Shown piece after piece: positions 44,817-56,458 of a stretch of 64,000 nt of DNA. Under the pieces are notes generated by a model. The model was not told the origin of the DNA. It searched no databases and saw nothing but the letters and a program-made list of their open reading frames with translations. Origin of the DNA: Arthrobacter sp. Soc17.1.1.1 (GTDB taxonomy: Bacteria; Actinomycetota; Actinomycetes; Actinomycetales; Micrococcaceae); contig NZ_JBAJII010000001.1 in NCBI RefSeq assembly GCF_036867195.1, positions 2,666,001 to 2,730,000 of the forward strand, in the 5' to 3' direction. Position 1 is the first letter of the stretch, and each line of letters begins with the position of its first letter. The translations under genes and the position numbers were made by a program.

Positions 44817-45311
44817 ATGGACACCGACGAGGACCTCCAGGCGCGCGGCCGGGCGCTCAGCTCCCCTGTCCGGCTCCGCATCCTGCGCCTGTGCCTGCAC
44901 AAGCCGCGGACCAACAAGGAGATCGCGGAGACGCTCGAGCTCAACCCGGCCACCTCGCTGCATCACGTGCGTACCCTCCTGTCCACCGGCTTCCTCGCCG
45001 CGGACGACGCCCGCACCGGCAACCGCGGCGCGAAGGAGATCCCGTACCGTGCCACGGGGCTGTCCTGGCAGACGCGCATGCCGAACTCCGCCCCCGTGCT
45101 GGTCGAGACGTTCCTGCAGGAGATCGAGGGGCTGCAGCCGTCCGAGATCGACGTGTGGCGGCTCGGTGTCCGCCTGAACGACGAGCACCGCGCCGAGATG
45201 ATGGGGCGGGTCCGCGCGGTCTTCGAGGAGTACGCGCAGCGCGGCCCCGACCCCGACGGGACGGCGACGTCGGTCATGCTCGCGCACCACCTGGACCGCG
45301 CTGCCGACTGA
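44817..45311 (+). CDS. ArsR-family winged-helix regulator
   Basis: A 164-residue regulator. LSSPVRLRILRLCLHKPRTNKEIAETLELNPATSLHHVRTLLSTGFL (residues 14-60) is an ArsR-type winged helix, followed by a wing and a C-terminal helical region. No metal-binding cysteine motif is seen, so the signal is not a typical metal. The start ATG coincides with the expected transcription start. The palindrome upstream suggests autorepression. Confidence 0.88.
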   Translation: MDTDEDLQARGRALSSPVRLRILRLCLHKPRTNKEIAETLELNPATSLHHVRTLLSTGFLAADDARTGNRGAKEIPYRATGLSWQTRMPNSAPVLVETFLQEIEGLQPSEIDVWRLGVRLNDEHRAEMMGRVRAVFEEYAQRGPDPDGTATSVMLAHHLDRAAD

Positions 45312-45371
45312 TCCGGGGAGCGCGGGCCCGATGACGTGGCATCGCCCGGGGCGGTACCTGCCGCGGGGGTC

Positions 45372-45893
45372 CTACCGACGGGCCGGACGCAGCAGGATGC
45401 TGCCGGCCACGACGGCTGCCAGCGTCACCACGAGCACACCGAAGAGCCAGAGGTTCCCGGCGAGGGCCGTCCCGGGGGCGGCGTCCGAGGTCCCCGTGAG
45501 GATCAGGGTCTTCGACGACGTCGAGAGCAGCGCCACGGCACCGTAGGCGACGGCGCCGGCCACGGCCGACATGATGATGCTCCGTGCCCAGAGCCCGCAG
45601 AGCAGGAACAGGCTGCCGGCGAGCACCAGCGCTGCCGCCGCCCCGACCGGGAGCCCCGTCGAACCCACGTGGACCACCTGGCCGTGCAGCACGGTGCCGA
45701 AGACGGCCGCGACGATCCCGGACGCGGCTGCGGCGACGACGGCGGCCGGTCGGCCCGGTGACCGGGCCGCCGTCACCGCAGTGCCTGTGTCGCCGGTGTC
45801 ACCGGTCTCACCTGCGGCGTCCGCGGGGACGACCGGGAACGCCGAACGCCGGCCCTCCCCCACAGGGGAAGAGCCGGCGTCGTCGTGTGCCAT
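45372..45893 (-). CDS. Small four-helix membrane protein
   Basis: A 173-residue membrane protein with four hydrophobic segments (about 50-70, 83-105, 107-125 and 148-168) after a soluble 45-residue N-terminus containing a GDTGDTG repeat. I do not recognise a function; it resembles the DUF6113-type actinobacterial proteins. It starts 18 bases downstream of the typA stop and probably shares its transcript. Confidence 0.7.
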   Translation of the reverse strand: MAHDDAGSSPVGEGRRSAFPVVPADAAGETGDTGDTGTAVTAARSPGRPAAVVAAAASGIVAAVFGTVLHGQVVHVGSTGLPVGAAAALVLAGSLFLLCGLWARSIIMSAVAGAVAYGAVALLSTSSKTLILTGTSDAAPGTALAGNLWLFGVLVVTLAAVVAGSILLRPARR

Positions 45894-45911
45894 GGTGCCG
45901 GGCGCCGCAGG

Positions 45912-47828
45912 TCAGGCGCGGGCGCGTGAACGCGACGCGCGCATGCGCTCGTTGGCGTCGAGGATGACCTTGCGGATGCGGATGGACTCCGGCGTGACCT
46001 CGACGCACTCGTCCTCGCGGGCGAACTCGAGCGACTCCTCGAGGGTGAGGTTGCGCGGCGGGGTCAGGTTCTCGAAGGTGTCCGAGGAAGCGGCACGCAT
46101 GTTGGTGAGCTTCTTCTCCTTCGTGATGTTGACCTCCATGTCGTCCGCGCGGGAGTTCTCGCCGACGATCATGCCCTCGTACACCTCGGAGGTGGGCTGC
46201 ACGAAGAACGAGCCGCGTTCCTGCAGGTTGATCATCGCGAACGGGGTGACCACACCGGCGCGGTCGGCGATCATCGACCCGTTGGTGCGGTACTCGATGT
46301 CACCGGCCCAGGGCTCGTAGCCCTCGGAGATCGACGCCGCGATACCGGCGCCGCGCGTGTCCGTGAGGAAGCGGGTGCGGAAGCCGATCAGGCCGCGGGC
46401 GGGCACGATGAACTCCATGCGGACCCAGCCGGTGCCGTGGTTGGCCATGTTGGTCATGCGTCCCTTGCGGGCGGCCATGAGCTGCGTGACACCGCCGAGG
46501 TACTCCTCGGGCACGTCGATGGTCATGTGCTCCATCGGCTCGTGGATCTTGCCGTCGATGGTCTTGGTGACCACCTGGGGCTTGCCGACGGTGAGCTCGA
46601 AGCCTTCGCGGCGCATCTGCTCCACGAGGATGGCCAGCGCGAGCTCGCCGCGGCCCTGGACCTCCCACGCGTCGGGACGCGCGGTCGGCAGCACGCGGAG
46701 CGAGACGTTGCCGATGAGCTCCTTGTCGAGGCGGTCCTTGACCTGGCGTGCGGTGACCTTCGCGCCCTTGACCTTGCCGGCCAGCGGCGAGGTGTTGATA
46801 CCGATGGTCACGGAGATCGCGGGATCGTCGACGGTGATGAGCGGCAGCGGCTGCGGGTTGTCGACGTCGGTGAGGGTCTCGCCGATGGTGATGCCCTCGA
46901 TGCCGGCGACGGCGACGATCTCGCCCGGCCCGGCGGAGTCGGTGGGCACGCGGTCGAGCGCCTTGGTGGCGAGGAGCTCGGTGATCTTGACGGTCTTCAG
47001 CTCACCGTTCTGGCGGGCCCAGGCGACCTGCTGGCCCTTGCGCAGGGTGCCGTTGAAGATGCGCAGCAGCGCGAGGCGGCCCAGGAACGGCGAGGCGTCG
47101 AGGTTGGTGACGTGGGCCTGGAGGACACCCTCGGGGTTGTAGCGGGGTGCGGGGATGTGGTCGATGATCGTCTGGAACAGGGGCTCCAGGTTGTCGTTCG
47201 ACGGCACCGTCCCGTCCGCGGGCTGCTCGAGCGATGCGGCGCCGGCGCGGGCGGCGGCGTAGACCACGGGGACGTTGAGGATCGCGTCGAGATCGAGGTC
47301 GGGCACCTCGTCCGCGAGGTCGGACGCGAGACCGAGGAGGAGATCCATCGACTCGCTGACGACCTCCTCGATGCGGGAGTCGGGGCGGTCCGTCTTGTTG
47401 ACCAGCAGGACCACGGGGAGCTTGGCCGCGAGGGCCTTGCGGAGCACGAAGCGGGTCTGGGGCAGGGGGCCCTCGGACGCGTCGACGAGCAGCACGACGC
47501 CGTCGACCATGGACAGGCCGCGCTCCACCTCGCCGCCGAAGTCGGCGTGGCCGGGGGTGTCGATGACATTGATGGTGATCGTCTCGCCCTTGGCGGCCGG
47601 ACCGTCGTAGAACACCGTGGTGTTCTTCGCGAGGATGGTGATGCCCTTCTCGCGCTCGAGGTCACCCGAGTCCATGACGCGGTCGGCCACGTCGCCGTGG
47701 GCCGCGAACGAATTGGTCTGCTTCAGCATGGCATCGACCAGGGTGGTTTTTCCGTGGTCAACGTGAGCCACGATGGCTACGTTGCGGAGATCGCTGCGGA
47801 CAGCGGTGTTGCCTGTGGTTTCAGACAT
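45912..47828 (-). CDS. typA: Translational GTPase TypA/BipA
   Basis: A 638-residue ribosome-binding GTPase. G1 AHVDHGKTTL, G3 DTPGHADFGGEVER, G4 NKTDRPD, then EF-G-like domains II, III and V and the BipA-specific C-terminal domain (GTGWVRMEFIVPARGLIGFRTRFLTDTRG). It assists 50S assembly and growth under cold or stress. No Shine-Dalgarno sequence precedes the ATG. Confidence 0.96.
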   Translation of the reverse strand: MSETTGNTAVRSDLRNVAIVAHVDHGKTTLVDAMLKQTNSFAAHGDVADRVMDSGDLEREKGITILAKNTTVFYDGPAAKGETITINVIDTPGHADFGGEVERGLSMVDGVVLLVDASEGPLPQTRFVLRKALAAKLPVVLLVNKTDRPDSRIEEVVSESMDLLLGLASDLADEVPDLDLDAILNVPVVYAAARAGAASLEQPADGTVPSNDNLEPLFQTIIDHIPAPRYNPEGVLQAHVTNLDASPFLGRLALLRIFNGTLRKGQQVAWARQNGELKTVKITELLATKALDRVPTDSAGPGEIVAVAGIEGITIGETLTDVDNPQPLPLITVDDPAISVTIGINTSPLAGKVKGAKVTARQVKDRLDKELIGNVSLRVLPTARPDAWEVQGRGELALAILVEQMRREGFELTVGKPQVVTKTIDGKIHEPMEHMTIDVPEEYLGGVTQLMAARKGRMTNMANHGTGWVRMEFIVPARGLIGFRTRFLTDTRGAGIAASISEGYEPWAGDIEYRTNGSMIADRAGVVTPFAMINLQERGSFFVQPTSEVYEGMIVGENSRADDMEVNITKEKKLTNMRAASSDTFENLTPPRNLTLEESLEFAREDECVEVTPESIRIRKVILDANERMRASRSRARA

Positions 47829-48030
47829 GCGTGATTACTCAATTCGGTATCTACTGCGGGGAAATTGACGGCGGCTGCACTGCACGCCCTCTTACCAGTC
47901 TAGGGGACACGTCAAAAACAGACCTAATGCTCCGTGTCAATGGGCGCCCGAATCCGCTGTGGGCGCAGCCGCGACGGCCGGGACGGGGCGGCGGCGTGGT
48001 GGCCGCGGGCCTGCCCGATGACGGAACGGC

Positions 48031-48062
48031 GACGGCGGCCCTCCGGATGGAGAGCCGCCGTC
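48031..48062 (-). terminator. Hairpin after the first peptide ABC operon
   Basis: Stem GACGGCGGC-C-CTCC (48031-48044) with GGAG-A-GCCGCCGTC (48049-48062), one mismatch, 4-base loop GGAT. It lies downstream of the ATPase gene, in the 265-base gap before typA that otherwise holds the typA promoter region and no gene. Confidence 0.7.
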
Positions 48063-48093
48063 GGTACTGCCGGTGCTGCCTGTGTCCGCGCGG

Positions 48094-49844
<1,751 letters not shown>

Positions 49845-49848
<4 letters not shown>

Positions 49849-50861
49849 CGTTTGCGTGCCTTCGGGTCGAGAGCGTCACGCAGGGCGTCGCCCAGCATGA
49901 TGAAGCTCAGAACGGTGATCGACAGGGCGAGGCCCGGCCAGAAGATCGCCATGGGGTTGCTGCGCAGCGAGGGCTTGGCCGAGAAGATGTCGTTGCCCCA
50001 CGACATGACCTCGGGCGGCAGGCCGATGCCGAGGAAGGACAGCGTCGACTCCGCGACGATGAACGTGCCGAGCGAGATCGTCGCGATGACGATGACCGGC
50101 GCGAGCGCGTTCGGGATGACGTGCTTGACGAGGGCGCCGAGCGGGGACACCCCGAGCGAGCGCGCCGCCGTCACGAAGTCTGCGTTGCGGACCTCGATCA
50201 CCGCGGCACGCGTGATCCGGGCGATCTGCGGCCAGCCGAAGGCCACGAGGATCACGACGAGCGTCCACACGTTCCGGTTCTGCTGGAACACGGGCAGCTG
50301 CACCACGACGATGGCGCCGAGGATCAGCGGGAGCGCGAAGAAGATGTCACCGATGCGGGCGAGCACGGCGTCGATCCAGCCGCCGAAGAAACCGGCCAGC
50401 GCGCCGATGAGGCCGCCGATCAGAACCACGCCGAGCGTGGCGAACAGGCCGACGGTCAGTGAGGACTGCGTGCCGTGCACCACGCGGGAGAGGATGTCGC
50501 AGCCCTGGACGGTGAAGCCGAGCGGGTGTCCCGGGGCGGGACCGCCGTCGGAGTTCTCGAGCAGGCAGTTCTCGTTCGGCGGCTCGTTCGTGAAGAGCCC
50601 GGGGAACAGCGCCACGAAGATGACCGCGAGGATCAGGATCGCGCTGATGATGAACAGCGGCTGCTTCCGCAGGCTCCGCCATGCCTCGCCCCAGAGGCTG
50701 CGGGGCGCGGCGTCGGACACCGCGCTGTCGGTGGCCCGTACCGGCGTCTCGTCGAGGTCGGCGACGAAGTGCTCGATCGGGTAGGCGGACCGCTTGGTGC
50801 GTGCCGCCGGCGTGGGTGCCACGGTCGCGGCGGCCTCGATGGGTGTTGTCGGTTCAGGCAT
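49845..50861 (-). CDS. Peptide ABC transporter permease, DppC type (system 1)
   Basis: A 338-residue permease with a 70-residue cytoplasmic N-terminus and about six membrane helices. The coupling loop is AARSLGVSPLGALVKHVIPNALAP. The external loop after the first helix has two cysteines (NENCLL, VQGCD) that may pair. The ATG overlaps the DppB-type stop by 8 bases. Confidence 0.92.
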
Positions 50862-51780
50862 ATCGAATCCTTGGGTCCAGCCACGCGTACAGGAGATCCA
50901 CCAGCAGGTTCGCCAGGCAGAAGATGAGGATCAGGAACGTGACGATCGAGACGACCATCGGTCCGTCACCGTTGAGCACGGCGCGGTAGAGGGTGTTGCC
51001 GACCCCGTTGACGTTGAAGATGCCTTCGGTGACGATCGCGCCGCCCATGAGGGCGCCGAGGTCGGCGCCGAGGAAGGTCACGACGGGGATCAGCGAGTTG
51101 CGGAGGACATGCACGACGACGACGCGCCTGCGGCTGAGGCCCTTGGCCGTCGCCGTCCGGACGTAGTCCGCGTTCACGTTCTCGATGATGCTCGTGCGGG
51201 TCAGGCGCAGTACGTAGGCGAAGGACACCAGCCCGAGGACCACGGCCGGGAGCAGGAGCTCCGTGAAGGTGGCGTCGCCGCTCACCGTCGGATTGGTCCA
51301 CTGCAGCTTGACCCCGATGAGGAACTGCATCAGGAACCCGAGCACGAAGATGGGGACCGCGATGACGATCAGGGACAGCACGAGGACGGAGGAGTCGAAG
51401 ATCCTGCCCTTGCGCAGGCCCGCGATGAGGCCGAAGACGATGCCGAAGACGGCTTCGATGACCAGGGCCATGATGGCGAGCTTCGCGGTGGTCGGGAAGA
51501 CCTCGGCGATGATCGTGGCGATCGGGCGGCCCGAGAAGTTGGTGCCGAGATCGAACGTCAGCACGCCCTTGAGGTACAGCAGGTACTGGATCCAGAAGGG
51601 CTGGTCCAGGTTGTACTGCTCGCGGAGGCCCGCGACGACGGCGGGCGTGCAGCCGCGCTCGCCGCAGATGGCCGCGGTGGCATCGCCGGGGAGGCTGAAG
51701 ACGAGGAAGTACACCAGCAGCGTGGCGCCGAGGAAGACGGGGATCAGCTGCAGGAAGCGTCGGACGATGTACCAGACCAT
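50854..51780 (-). CDS. Peptide ABC transporter permease, DppB type (system 1)
   Basis: A 308-residue permease with six helices and the standard start MVWYIVRRFLQLIPVFLGATLLVYFLV. Coupling loop RTATAKGLSRRRVVVVHVLRNSLIP. ATG 51780 has GGGAGG 10 bases upstream; the frame extends further but without family sequence. Two cysteines (ICGERGC) lie in the first external loop. The upstream gap contains a strong hairpin. Confidence 0.92.
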   Translation of the reverse strand: MVWYIVRRFLQLIPVFLGATLLVYFLVFSLPGDATAAICGERGCTPAVVAGLREQYNLDQPFWIQYLLYLKGVLTFDLGTNFSGRPIATIIAEVFPTTAKLAIMALVIEAVFGIVFGLIAGLRKGRIFDSSVLVLSLIVIAVPIFVLGFLMQFLIGVKLQWTNPTVSGDATFTELLLPAVVLGLVSFAYVLRLTRTSIIENVNADYVRTATAKGLSRRRVVVVHVLRNSLIPVVTFLGADLGALMGGAIVTEGIFNVNGVGNTLYRAVLNGDGPMVVSIVTFLILIFCLANLLVDLLYAWLDPRIRYA

Positions 51781-51873
51781 CAGTGCGCACCTCCCGGTGC
51801 GGCGTGCGTCCGGACGGGACGCAGTGAGGGGTTGCTCATGAGGTGTTGAACCTTTTCGTTGGAGCACGGAAAA

Positions 51874-51901
51874 GGGGCCCGCCCTGTGCCGGGCGGGCCC
51901 C
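51874..51901 (-). terminator. Intercistronic hairpin after the binding protein (system 1)
   Basis: Stem GGGGCCCGCCC with its exact complement and loop TGTGCC, between the binding-protein stop and the DppB-type start. Likely stabilises or attenuates the message. Confidence 0.8.
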
Positions 51902-51915
51902 GAGACCGCTAGGGG

Positions 51916-53562
51916 TTACTTGCCGGTGATGGCGTAGTAGAGCGGAACACCGTTCCAGCCGAACTCGACGTTGTCCACGTTGTTGCTCCAGCCGCCCTGG
52001 GCGACCTGGTACCACAGCGGGATGGCCGGGAGGTCCTCGAGGAGCTGCTCCTGGGCCTGGTTCATGGCCTCGTTGCCCTCCTCGACGGAGCTGGCGGCGA
52101 GTCCTTCGGTCAGCTGCTGGTCGAACTCGGGGTTGCTGTAGCGGGCATCGTTGGACCCGGCGCCGGTGGCGTAGATGGGTCCGAGGAAGTTGTACAGCGA
52201 CGGGTAGTCGGCCTGCCAGCCGGCGCGCAGGGCACCCGAGAGGGTCTCCTCCGTGGCTTCCGTGCGGGCTTCCTTGAAGGTGGCGTACGGCTTGCCCGAG
52301 ATCTCGATGCCGAGGTTGTTCTTGATGTTGTTCACCACGGCCTCGACCCACGTCTTGTGGTCGCCCTTGTCGGCGTTATAGCCGATGGTCAGGGGCTGCG
52401 ACTCGTCGTAGGGCGCGATCTTCTCGGCCTCGGCCCAGAGCTTCTTGGCCTCGTCCGGGTTGTACTCGAGGTTCTCGCTGCCGGGCAGGTCCTCGCTGTA
52501 GCCGTCGAGGACGGGGGCGGTGAAGTCCTTGGCAGGCGTGCGGCCGTTGTTGAAGATGACCTCGGTGATCTCGTCACGGTTGATGGCCATCGACAGTGCC
52601 TGGCGGCGGAGCTTGCCGGCCTCGCCGTCCCAGTTCGGGAGGTAGTACGGGATGGCGATGGTCTGGTTGCCCGCGTACGGCGACTCGATGGAGCGCTCGC
52701 CGAGGTCGTTCTTGAAGTTCTTGATGTCGCTCGTCGGGATCGTCTTGAGGACGTCCAGGTTGTCCGAGATCAGGTCCTGGTAGGCCGTGGTGTCGTTCTG
52801 GTAGATCTTGAACGTCACACCGGCGTTCTGGGCGGCCTGGGGGCCTTCGTACTCGTCGTTCGGGACGAGTTCGATCTGCTGGTTGTGCTGCCAGGCACCC
52901 TCGGAGGCGAACTTGTAGGGGCCGTTGCCGATCGGGTTCTCGCCGAACGCGGCGGGATCCTCGAGGGCGGCGGCGGGCAGCGGGAAGAACGCGCTGTAGC
53001 CCAGGCGCAGCGGCCAGTCGGACTCCGGCTGCGACAGCTTGACGGTGAAGGTCTGGTCGTCGACGACGGTGAGGCCGCTCATGGTCTCCACGGTGGAGCC
53101 CTCGGCGCTGGCCTCGTCGTAGCCCTCGATGCTCTCGAAGAAGTAGCTCGAGAGCTGCGCGTTCTTCGCGGCGGCACCGTAGTTCCAGGCGTCCACGAAG
53201 GAGCTGGAGGTCACGGGATCACCGTTGGTGAAGGTCTTGCCTTCCTTCAGCGTGATCGTGTAGGTCTGGGCGTCCTCGGTCTCGATGGACTCGGCCATCT
53301 CGTTCTGGGGCTTGCCCTCGGCGTCGTAGCTGACCAGACCCGCGAAGATCAGGTCGAGGATCGCTCCGCCGCCCACCTCGTTGGTGCTGGTGGGGATCAG
53401 CGGGTTCTGGGGCTCGGAGCCATCGACGACGATGACCGCGTCCGTGCTGCCGGTGGTGCCGCTGGTGGTGCCGGACTCAGAGCTTCCGCCACCGCATGCG
53501 CTGAGTGACAGTGCGGCGAGGGCCGCGATGCTGAGCATCTTGGAAGTGCGCGTGAAACGCAT
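51916..53562 (-). CDS. Peptide-binding lipoprotein, family 5 (system 1)
   Basis: A 548-residue solute-binding protein. A lipoprotein signal ends LSLSAC (Cys23). The DppA/OppA fold shows GKTFTNGDPVTSSSFVDAWNYG and NGPYKF near residues 110 and 223, and the C-terminal PAIPLWYQV. Specificity is probably for short peptides. A strong AGGAGG site precedes the ATG. First gene of the operon A-B-C-DF. Confidence 0.93.
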   Translation of the reverse strand: MRFTRTSKMLSIAALAALSLSACGGGSSESGTTSGTTGSTDAVIVVDGSEPQNPLIPTSTNEVGGGAILDLIFAGLVSYDAEGKPQNEMAESIETEDAQTYTITLKEGKTFTNGDPVTSSSFVDAWNYGAAAKNAQLSSYFFESIEGYDEASAEGSTVETMSGLTVVDDQTFTVKLSQPESDWPLRLGYSAFFPLPAAALEDPAAFGENPIGNGPYKFASEGAWQHNQQIELVPNDEYEGPQAAQNAGVTFKIYQNDTTAYQDLISDNLDVLKTIPTSDIKNFKNDLGERSIESPYAGNQTIAIPYYLPNWDGEAGKLRRQALSMAINRDEITEVIFNNGRTPAKDFTAPVLDGYSEDLPGSENLEYNPDEAKKLWAEAEKIAPYDESQPLTIGYNADKGDHKTWVEAVVNNIKNNLGIEISGKPYATFKEARTEATEETLSGALRAGWQADYPSLYNFLGPIYATGAGSNDARYSNPEFDQQLTEGLAASSVEEGNEAMNQAQEQLLEDLPAIPLWYQVAQGGWSNNVDNVEFGWNGVPLYYAITGK

Positions 53563-53850
53563 TCCGCCTCCTAGTTATTGGGTCGATCCGGCGCTGATGT
53601 GGCCGGGATAGTTGCTCCGCAGACAGCGAGAGCCAACTCACACCGAAAGATCATATGCCCGTTCCGTTGCTTCGTTGAACATCATGTATACAACGGCTCC
53701 CAGCGGACTCTCAGCTTCGACCCGGCCCGGTTCTGTTTCCGCAGGCCAGCGCCCCCTGACCCGTTCCATCACACTTTCATAACGAACGTCGGCAAAGATC
53801 CCCGAGCACTGTACAGGAGCGGCGGACCACAGGCGGGACCACGGGGCCGT
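53563..53850 (-). other. Promoter region of the first peptide operon
   Basis: A 288-base gap, clearly less GC-rich than its surroundings. On the minus strand TATGAT (53655-53650) is a good -10, with a poor -35 about 18 bases before it. A GTATAC core lies at about 53695. The left part belongs to the binding-protein leader. The right 130 bases, next to the stop of the second ATPase gene, show no clear terminator hairpin. Confidence 0.45.
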
Positions 53851-55740
53851 TCAGTCGGTGGAGGCGAGGAGTTTGGCCCTCAGTTCGCGGCGCTCGCGCT
53901 GCAGCGCCGGGTCCGGCAGCGGGACCGCGGCCAGCAGGCGCTGCGTGTACGGATCCTGGGGGCGCCGCAGGATCTGGTCCCGGGGCCCCTGCTCCACGAT
54001 GCGCCCGCGCTTCATCACGCAGATGTGGTCGGCCAGCACGTCCACCACGGCGAGGTCGTGCGTGACGAACAGGCAGGCGAACCCGAGGTCGCGCTGCAGG
54101 TGCTGGAAGAGCTCGAGCACCCTCGCCTGCACGGAGACGTCCAGGGCCGACGTCGGCTCGTCCGCGACCATGAGCTTCGGCTTCAGGGACAGGGCGCGTG
54201 CGATCCCGACGCGCTGCTTCTGCCCGCCCGACAGCTCGTGTGGGTAGCGGTTCCGGTAGGAGCGGGGCAGTTCCACCTGGTCGAGCAGGGTCTCGATGCG
54301 CTTCTGCAGCGCGGCGCCCTTGGCCTCGCCCGCGAGGAGCATCGGCTCGCCGATGCTCTCGCCGATCGGGAGCCGCGGGTTGAGCGACGACGACGGGTCC
54401 TGGAACACCATGCCGATGTGACGGCGGACCTTCACGAGCTCGCGGGAGCTGGGCCGGAATCCCGAGATGTCCGTCCCCACGACCCTGAGCGAGCCCTCCG
54501 CGACGGGCAGCAACCCGACGGCGGCACGGCCGATCGTCGTCTTGCCCGAGCCGGACTCCCCCACGAGCCCGATGACCTGCCCGGGGTACACGGTCAGGTT
54601 CGCCCCCTCGACGGCGCGGAACGCCGGGACGCGGCCCTGCTTGGGATACTCGATCGCCACGTCGACGAGCTCCAGGACGGGGTCTCCGGTGCTCGGCGCC
54701 GTCCGGTCCTCCCCCGCGAGCTGCGCGAGCACGTCGCGCTCGCGGCGCTCCAGTTCGTCACGGTCCACGGTCTGCAGCTCGGTGTGGGTCGCTGCGGCGA
54801 GCGCGGCCGTGATGTCGACGTCGTCGTTGCCGTCACCCTGCCCGAGGTGCGGCACGGCGGCCAGGAGCGCCCTGGTGTACTCGTGCTGCGGGTGGTTGAA
54901 GATCTGGTCCGCGGTGCCGGTCTCCACGATCCGGCCCTTCCGCATGACGGCGATGCGGTCGGCGAGGTCCGCCACCACGCCCATGTCGTGCGTGATCAGG
55001 ACGATCGCACTGTTGAGCTGGTTCCGCAGGTTGCGCATCAGGTCGAGGATCTCGGCCTGCACGGTGACGTCGAGGGCCGTCGTGGGCTCGTCGGCGATCA
55101 GGAGCTTCGGGTCGCAGGACAGGGACTGGGCGATCATCGCGCGCTGCCGCTGCCCGCCCGAGAGCTGGTGCGGGTAGGACCTGAACGCCTTCTCCGGGTC
55201 CGGCAGCTCGACCATCTGCAGCAGGCGCAGGGCCCGCTGCCGGGCCTCGTCCGGCGAGATCTCGTTGTGCAGGCGCAGCGTCTCGACGATCTGGAAGCCC
55301 ACGGTGTAGACGGGGTTCAGCGCCGTCATGGGCTCCTGGAAGATGACGGCGACGTCGTTGCCGCGCACCTCCCGCAGCCTCGCGGCGGGCATGGTGAGGA
55401 CGTCCTGTCCGTTGAGCAGCACCTCGCCCCTCACGCGGCTGTTCGAGGGCAGCAGCCCCAGCAGCGACATGGAGCTCGCGCTCTTGCCGGACCCGGATTC
55501 GCCGACGATCGCCAGCACCTCACCGGCGTGAACCTCGTAGGTCAGGTCGATGGCCGCCGGCACCCACCGCTTGTCCACGCCGAAGTCCACGCAGAGATCG
55601 CGGACCTCGAGCACGGGACCACGGCGGGCGGGGCCGTCCGCGCCGTGATCCCCGCGATCCCCGTGGTCCCCGCGATCCCCGTGGTCCCCGTGGTCCCCGT
55701 CGTCGCTGCCGCCCGTGCCGCCGATCACCTGGGTGCTCAT
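53851..55740 (-). CDS. Peptide ABC transporter, fused double ATP-binding protein (system 2)
   Basis: A 629-residue DppD-DppF-type fusion. Both halves are complete: GESGSGKSA/LSGGQRQR/LLIADEPTTALD and [29 protein letters not shown]. The first Walker A ends in Ala-Ser instead of Ser/Thr-Thr. Residues 12-36 are an Asp/His/Gly repeat (DGDHGDHGDRG) coded by 9-base DNA repeats. A GGAGGA site precedes the ATG. It is separated from its permease genes by an opposite-strand PH-domain gene. Confidence 0.92.
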   Translation of the reverse strand: MSTQVIGGTGGSDDGDHGDHGDRGDHGDRGDHGADGPARRGPVLEVRDLCVDFGVDKRWVPAAIDLTYEVHAGEVLAIVGESGSGKSASSMSLLGLLPSNSRVRGEVLLNGQDVLTMPAARLREVRGNDVAVIFQEPMTALNPVYTVGFQIVETLRLHNEISPDEARQRALRLLQMVELPDPEKAFRSYPHQLSGGQRQRAMIAQSLSCDPKLLIADEPTTALDVTVQAEILDLMRNLRNQLNSAIVLITHDMGVVADLADRIAVMRKGRIVETGTADQIFNHPQHEYTRALLAAVPHLGQGDGNDDVDITAALAAATHTELQTVDRDELERRERDVLAQLAGEDRTAPSTGDPVLELVDVAIEYPKQGRVPAFRAVEGANLTVYPGQVIGLVGESGSGKTTIGRAAVGLLPVAEGSLRVVGTDISGFRPSSRELVKVRRHIGMVFQDPSSSLNPRLPIGESIGEPMLLAGEAKGAALQKRIETLLDQVELPRSYRNRYPHELSGGQKQRVGIARALSLKPKLMVADEPTSALDVSVQARVLELFQHLQRDLGFACLFVTHDLAVVDVLADHICVMKRGRIVEQGPRDQILRRPQDPYTQRLLAAVPLPDPALQRERRELRAKLLASTD

Positions 55741-55829
55741 GAGGGGTCCTCCTTCGTGGCGGAGGCCGCGCGGCTGCGCGTGTGCTCCTGACGGGATGCG
55801 CGCGGGTGCGGTACTGGGATCATGGAGCC

Positions 55830-56450
55830 ATGGGAAGCGCGAGGGTGGCCGGGGCCACCGTCTTCAGGCCACGGACCGGTGCCTGGTTCACGGGGGCAGC
55901 GGTGCTCGTCGCACTGGGCGGGCTGGTCTCCATCGCGGTGACCGACGGACCTGCCGGCCTGCTCCGCGCCTGGCCGCTCCTCGGCGTCGCCTATGCGGGC
56001 TGGTGGCTGTTCTGGTACCCCGTGGTCGTCGTCGCGGAGGACGAGGTCACGGTGCGCAACCCGCTCGCGACCGTCAGGGTCCCGTGGTCGGCGCTGATCG
56101 ACGTGGACACCCGGTACGCCCTGAAGCTGGTGACGCCGTCGGGCGCCTTCACCGCCTGGGCAGCCCCCGCTCCCGGCGTGTGGGGGACGCATGCCGGCAA
56201 GCCCGAGCACGTGACCGACCTGCCGTCCACGAGCTACGGTCCCGGCCGGTCCATCCGCCCGGGGGACTTGAAGAACACCGATTCGGGGTACGCCGCCTAC
56301 CTCGTGCGGTCGCGCTGGCAGGACCTCGTCGAAGCCGGTGCCATCGACGTCGACTCCCCCGCCCGTGCACACCGCACCTGGAACGGGGCGCTCATCGCCG
56401 GCGCCATCGTGCTGGCCGCAGGCGCCGCGGCGGCCGGCCTCGGCTCGTAG
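55830..56450 (+). CDS. PH-like domain membrane protein (DUF3093-like)
   Basis: A 206-residue protein with two membrane helices near the N-terminus (about 18-57), a PH-like segment (VVVVAEDEVTVRNPLATVRVPWSALIDVDTRYALKL) and a C-terminal helix (about 183-203). Function unknown. It lies on the opposite strand inside the second peptide operon, between the DppC-type gene (stop 8 bases away) and the ATPase gene. The ATG at 55830 has only a very close GGAG; GATCAT six bases ahead might be a degenerate -10. Confidence 0.75.
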   Translation: MGSARVAGATVFRPRTGAWFTGAAVLVALGGLVSIAVTDGPAGLLRAWPLLGVAYAGWWLFWYPVVVVAEDEVTVRNPLATVRVPWSALIDVDTRYALKLVTPSGAFTAWAAPAPGVWGTHAGKPEHVTDLPSTSYGPGRSIRPGDLKNTDSGYAAYLVRSRWQDLVEAGAIDVDSPARAHRTWNGALIAGAIVLAAGAAAAGLGS

Positions 56451-56458
56451 GGACGTGC

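Noticed and set aside
53578..55791. 737-codon rightward frame opposite the second ATPase gene
   Set aside because: Antisense shadow; no domain, and the ATPase on the minus strand is complete.
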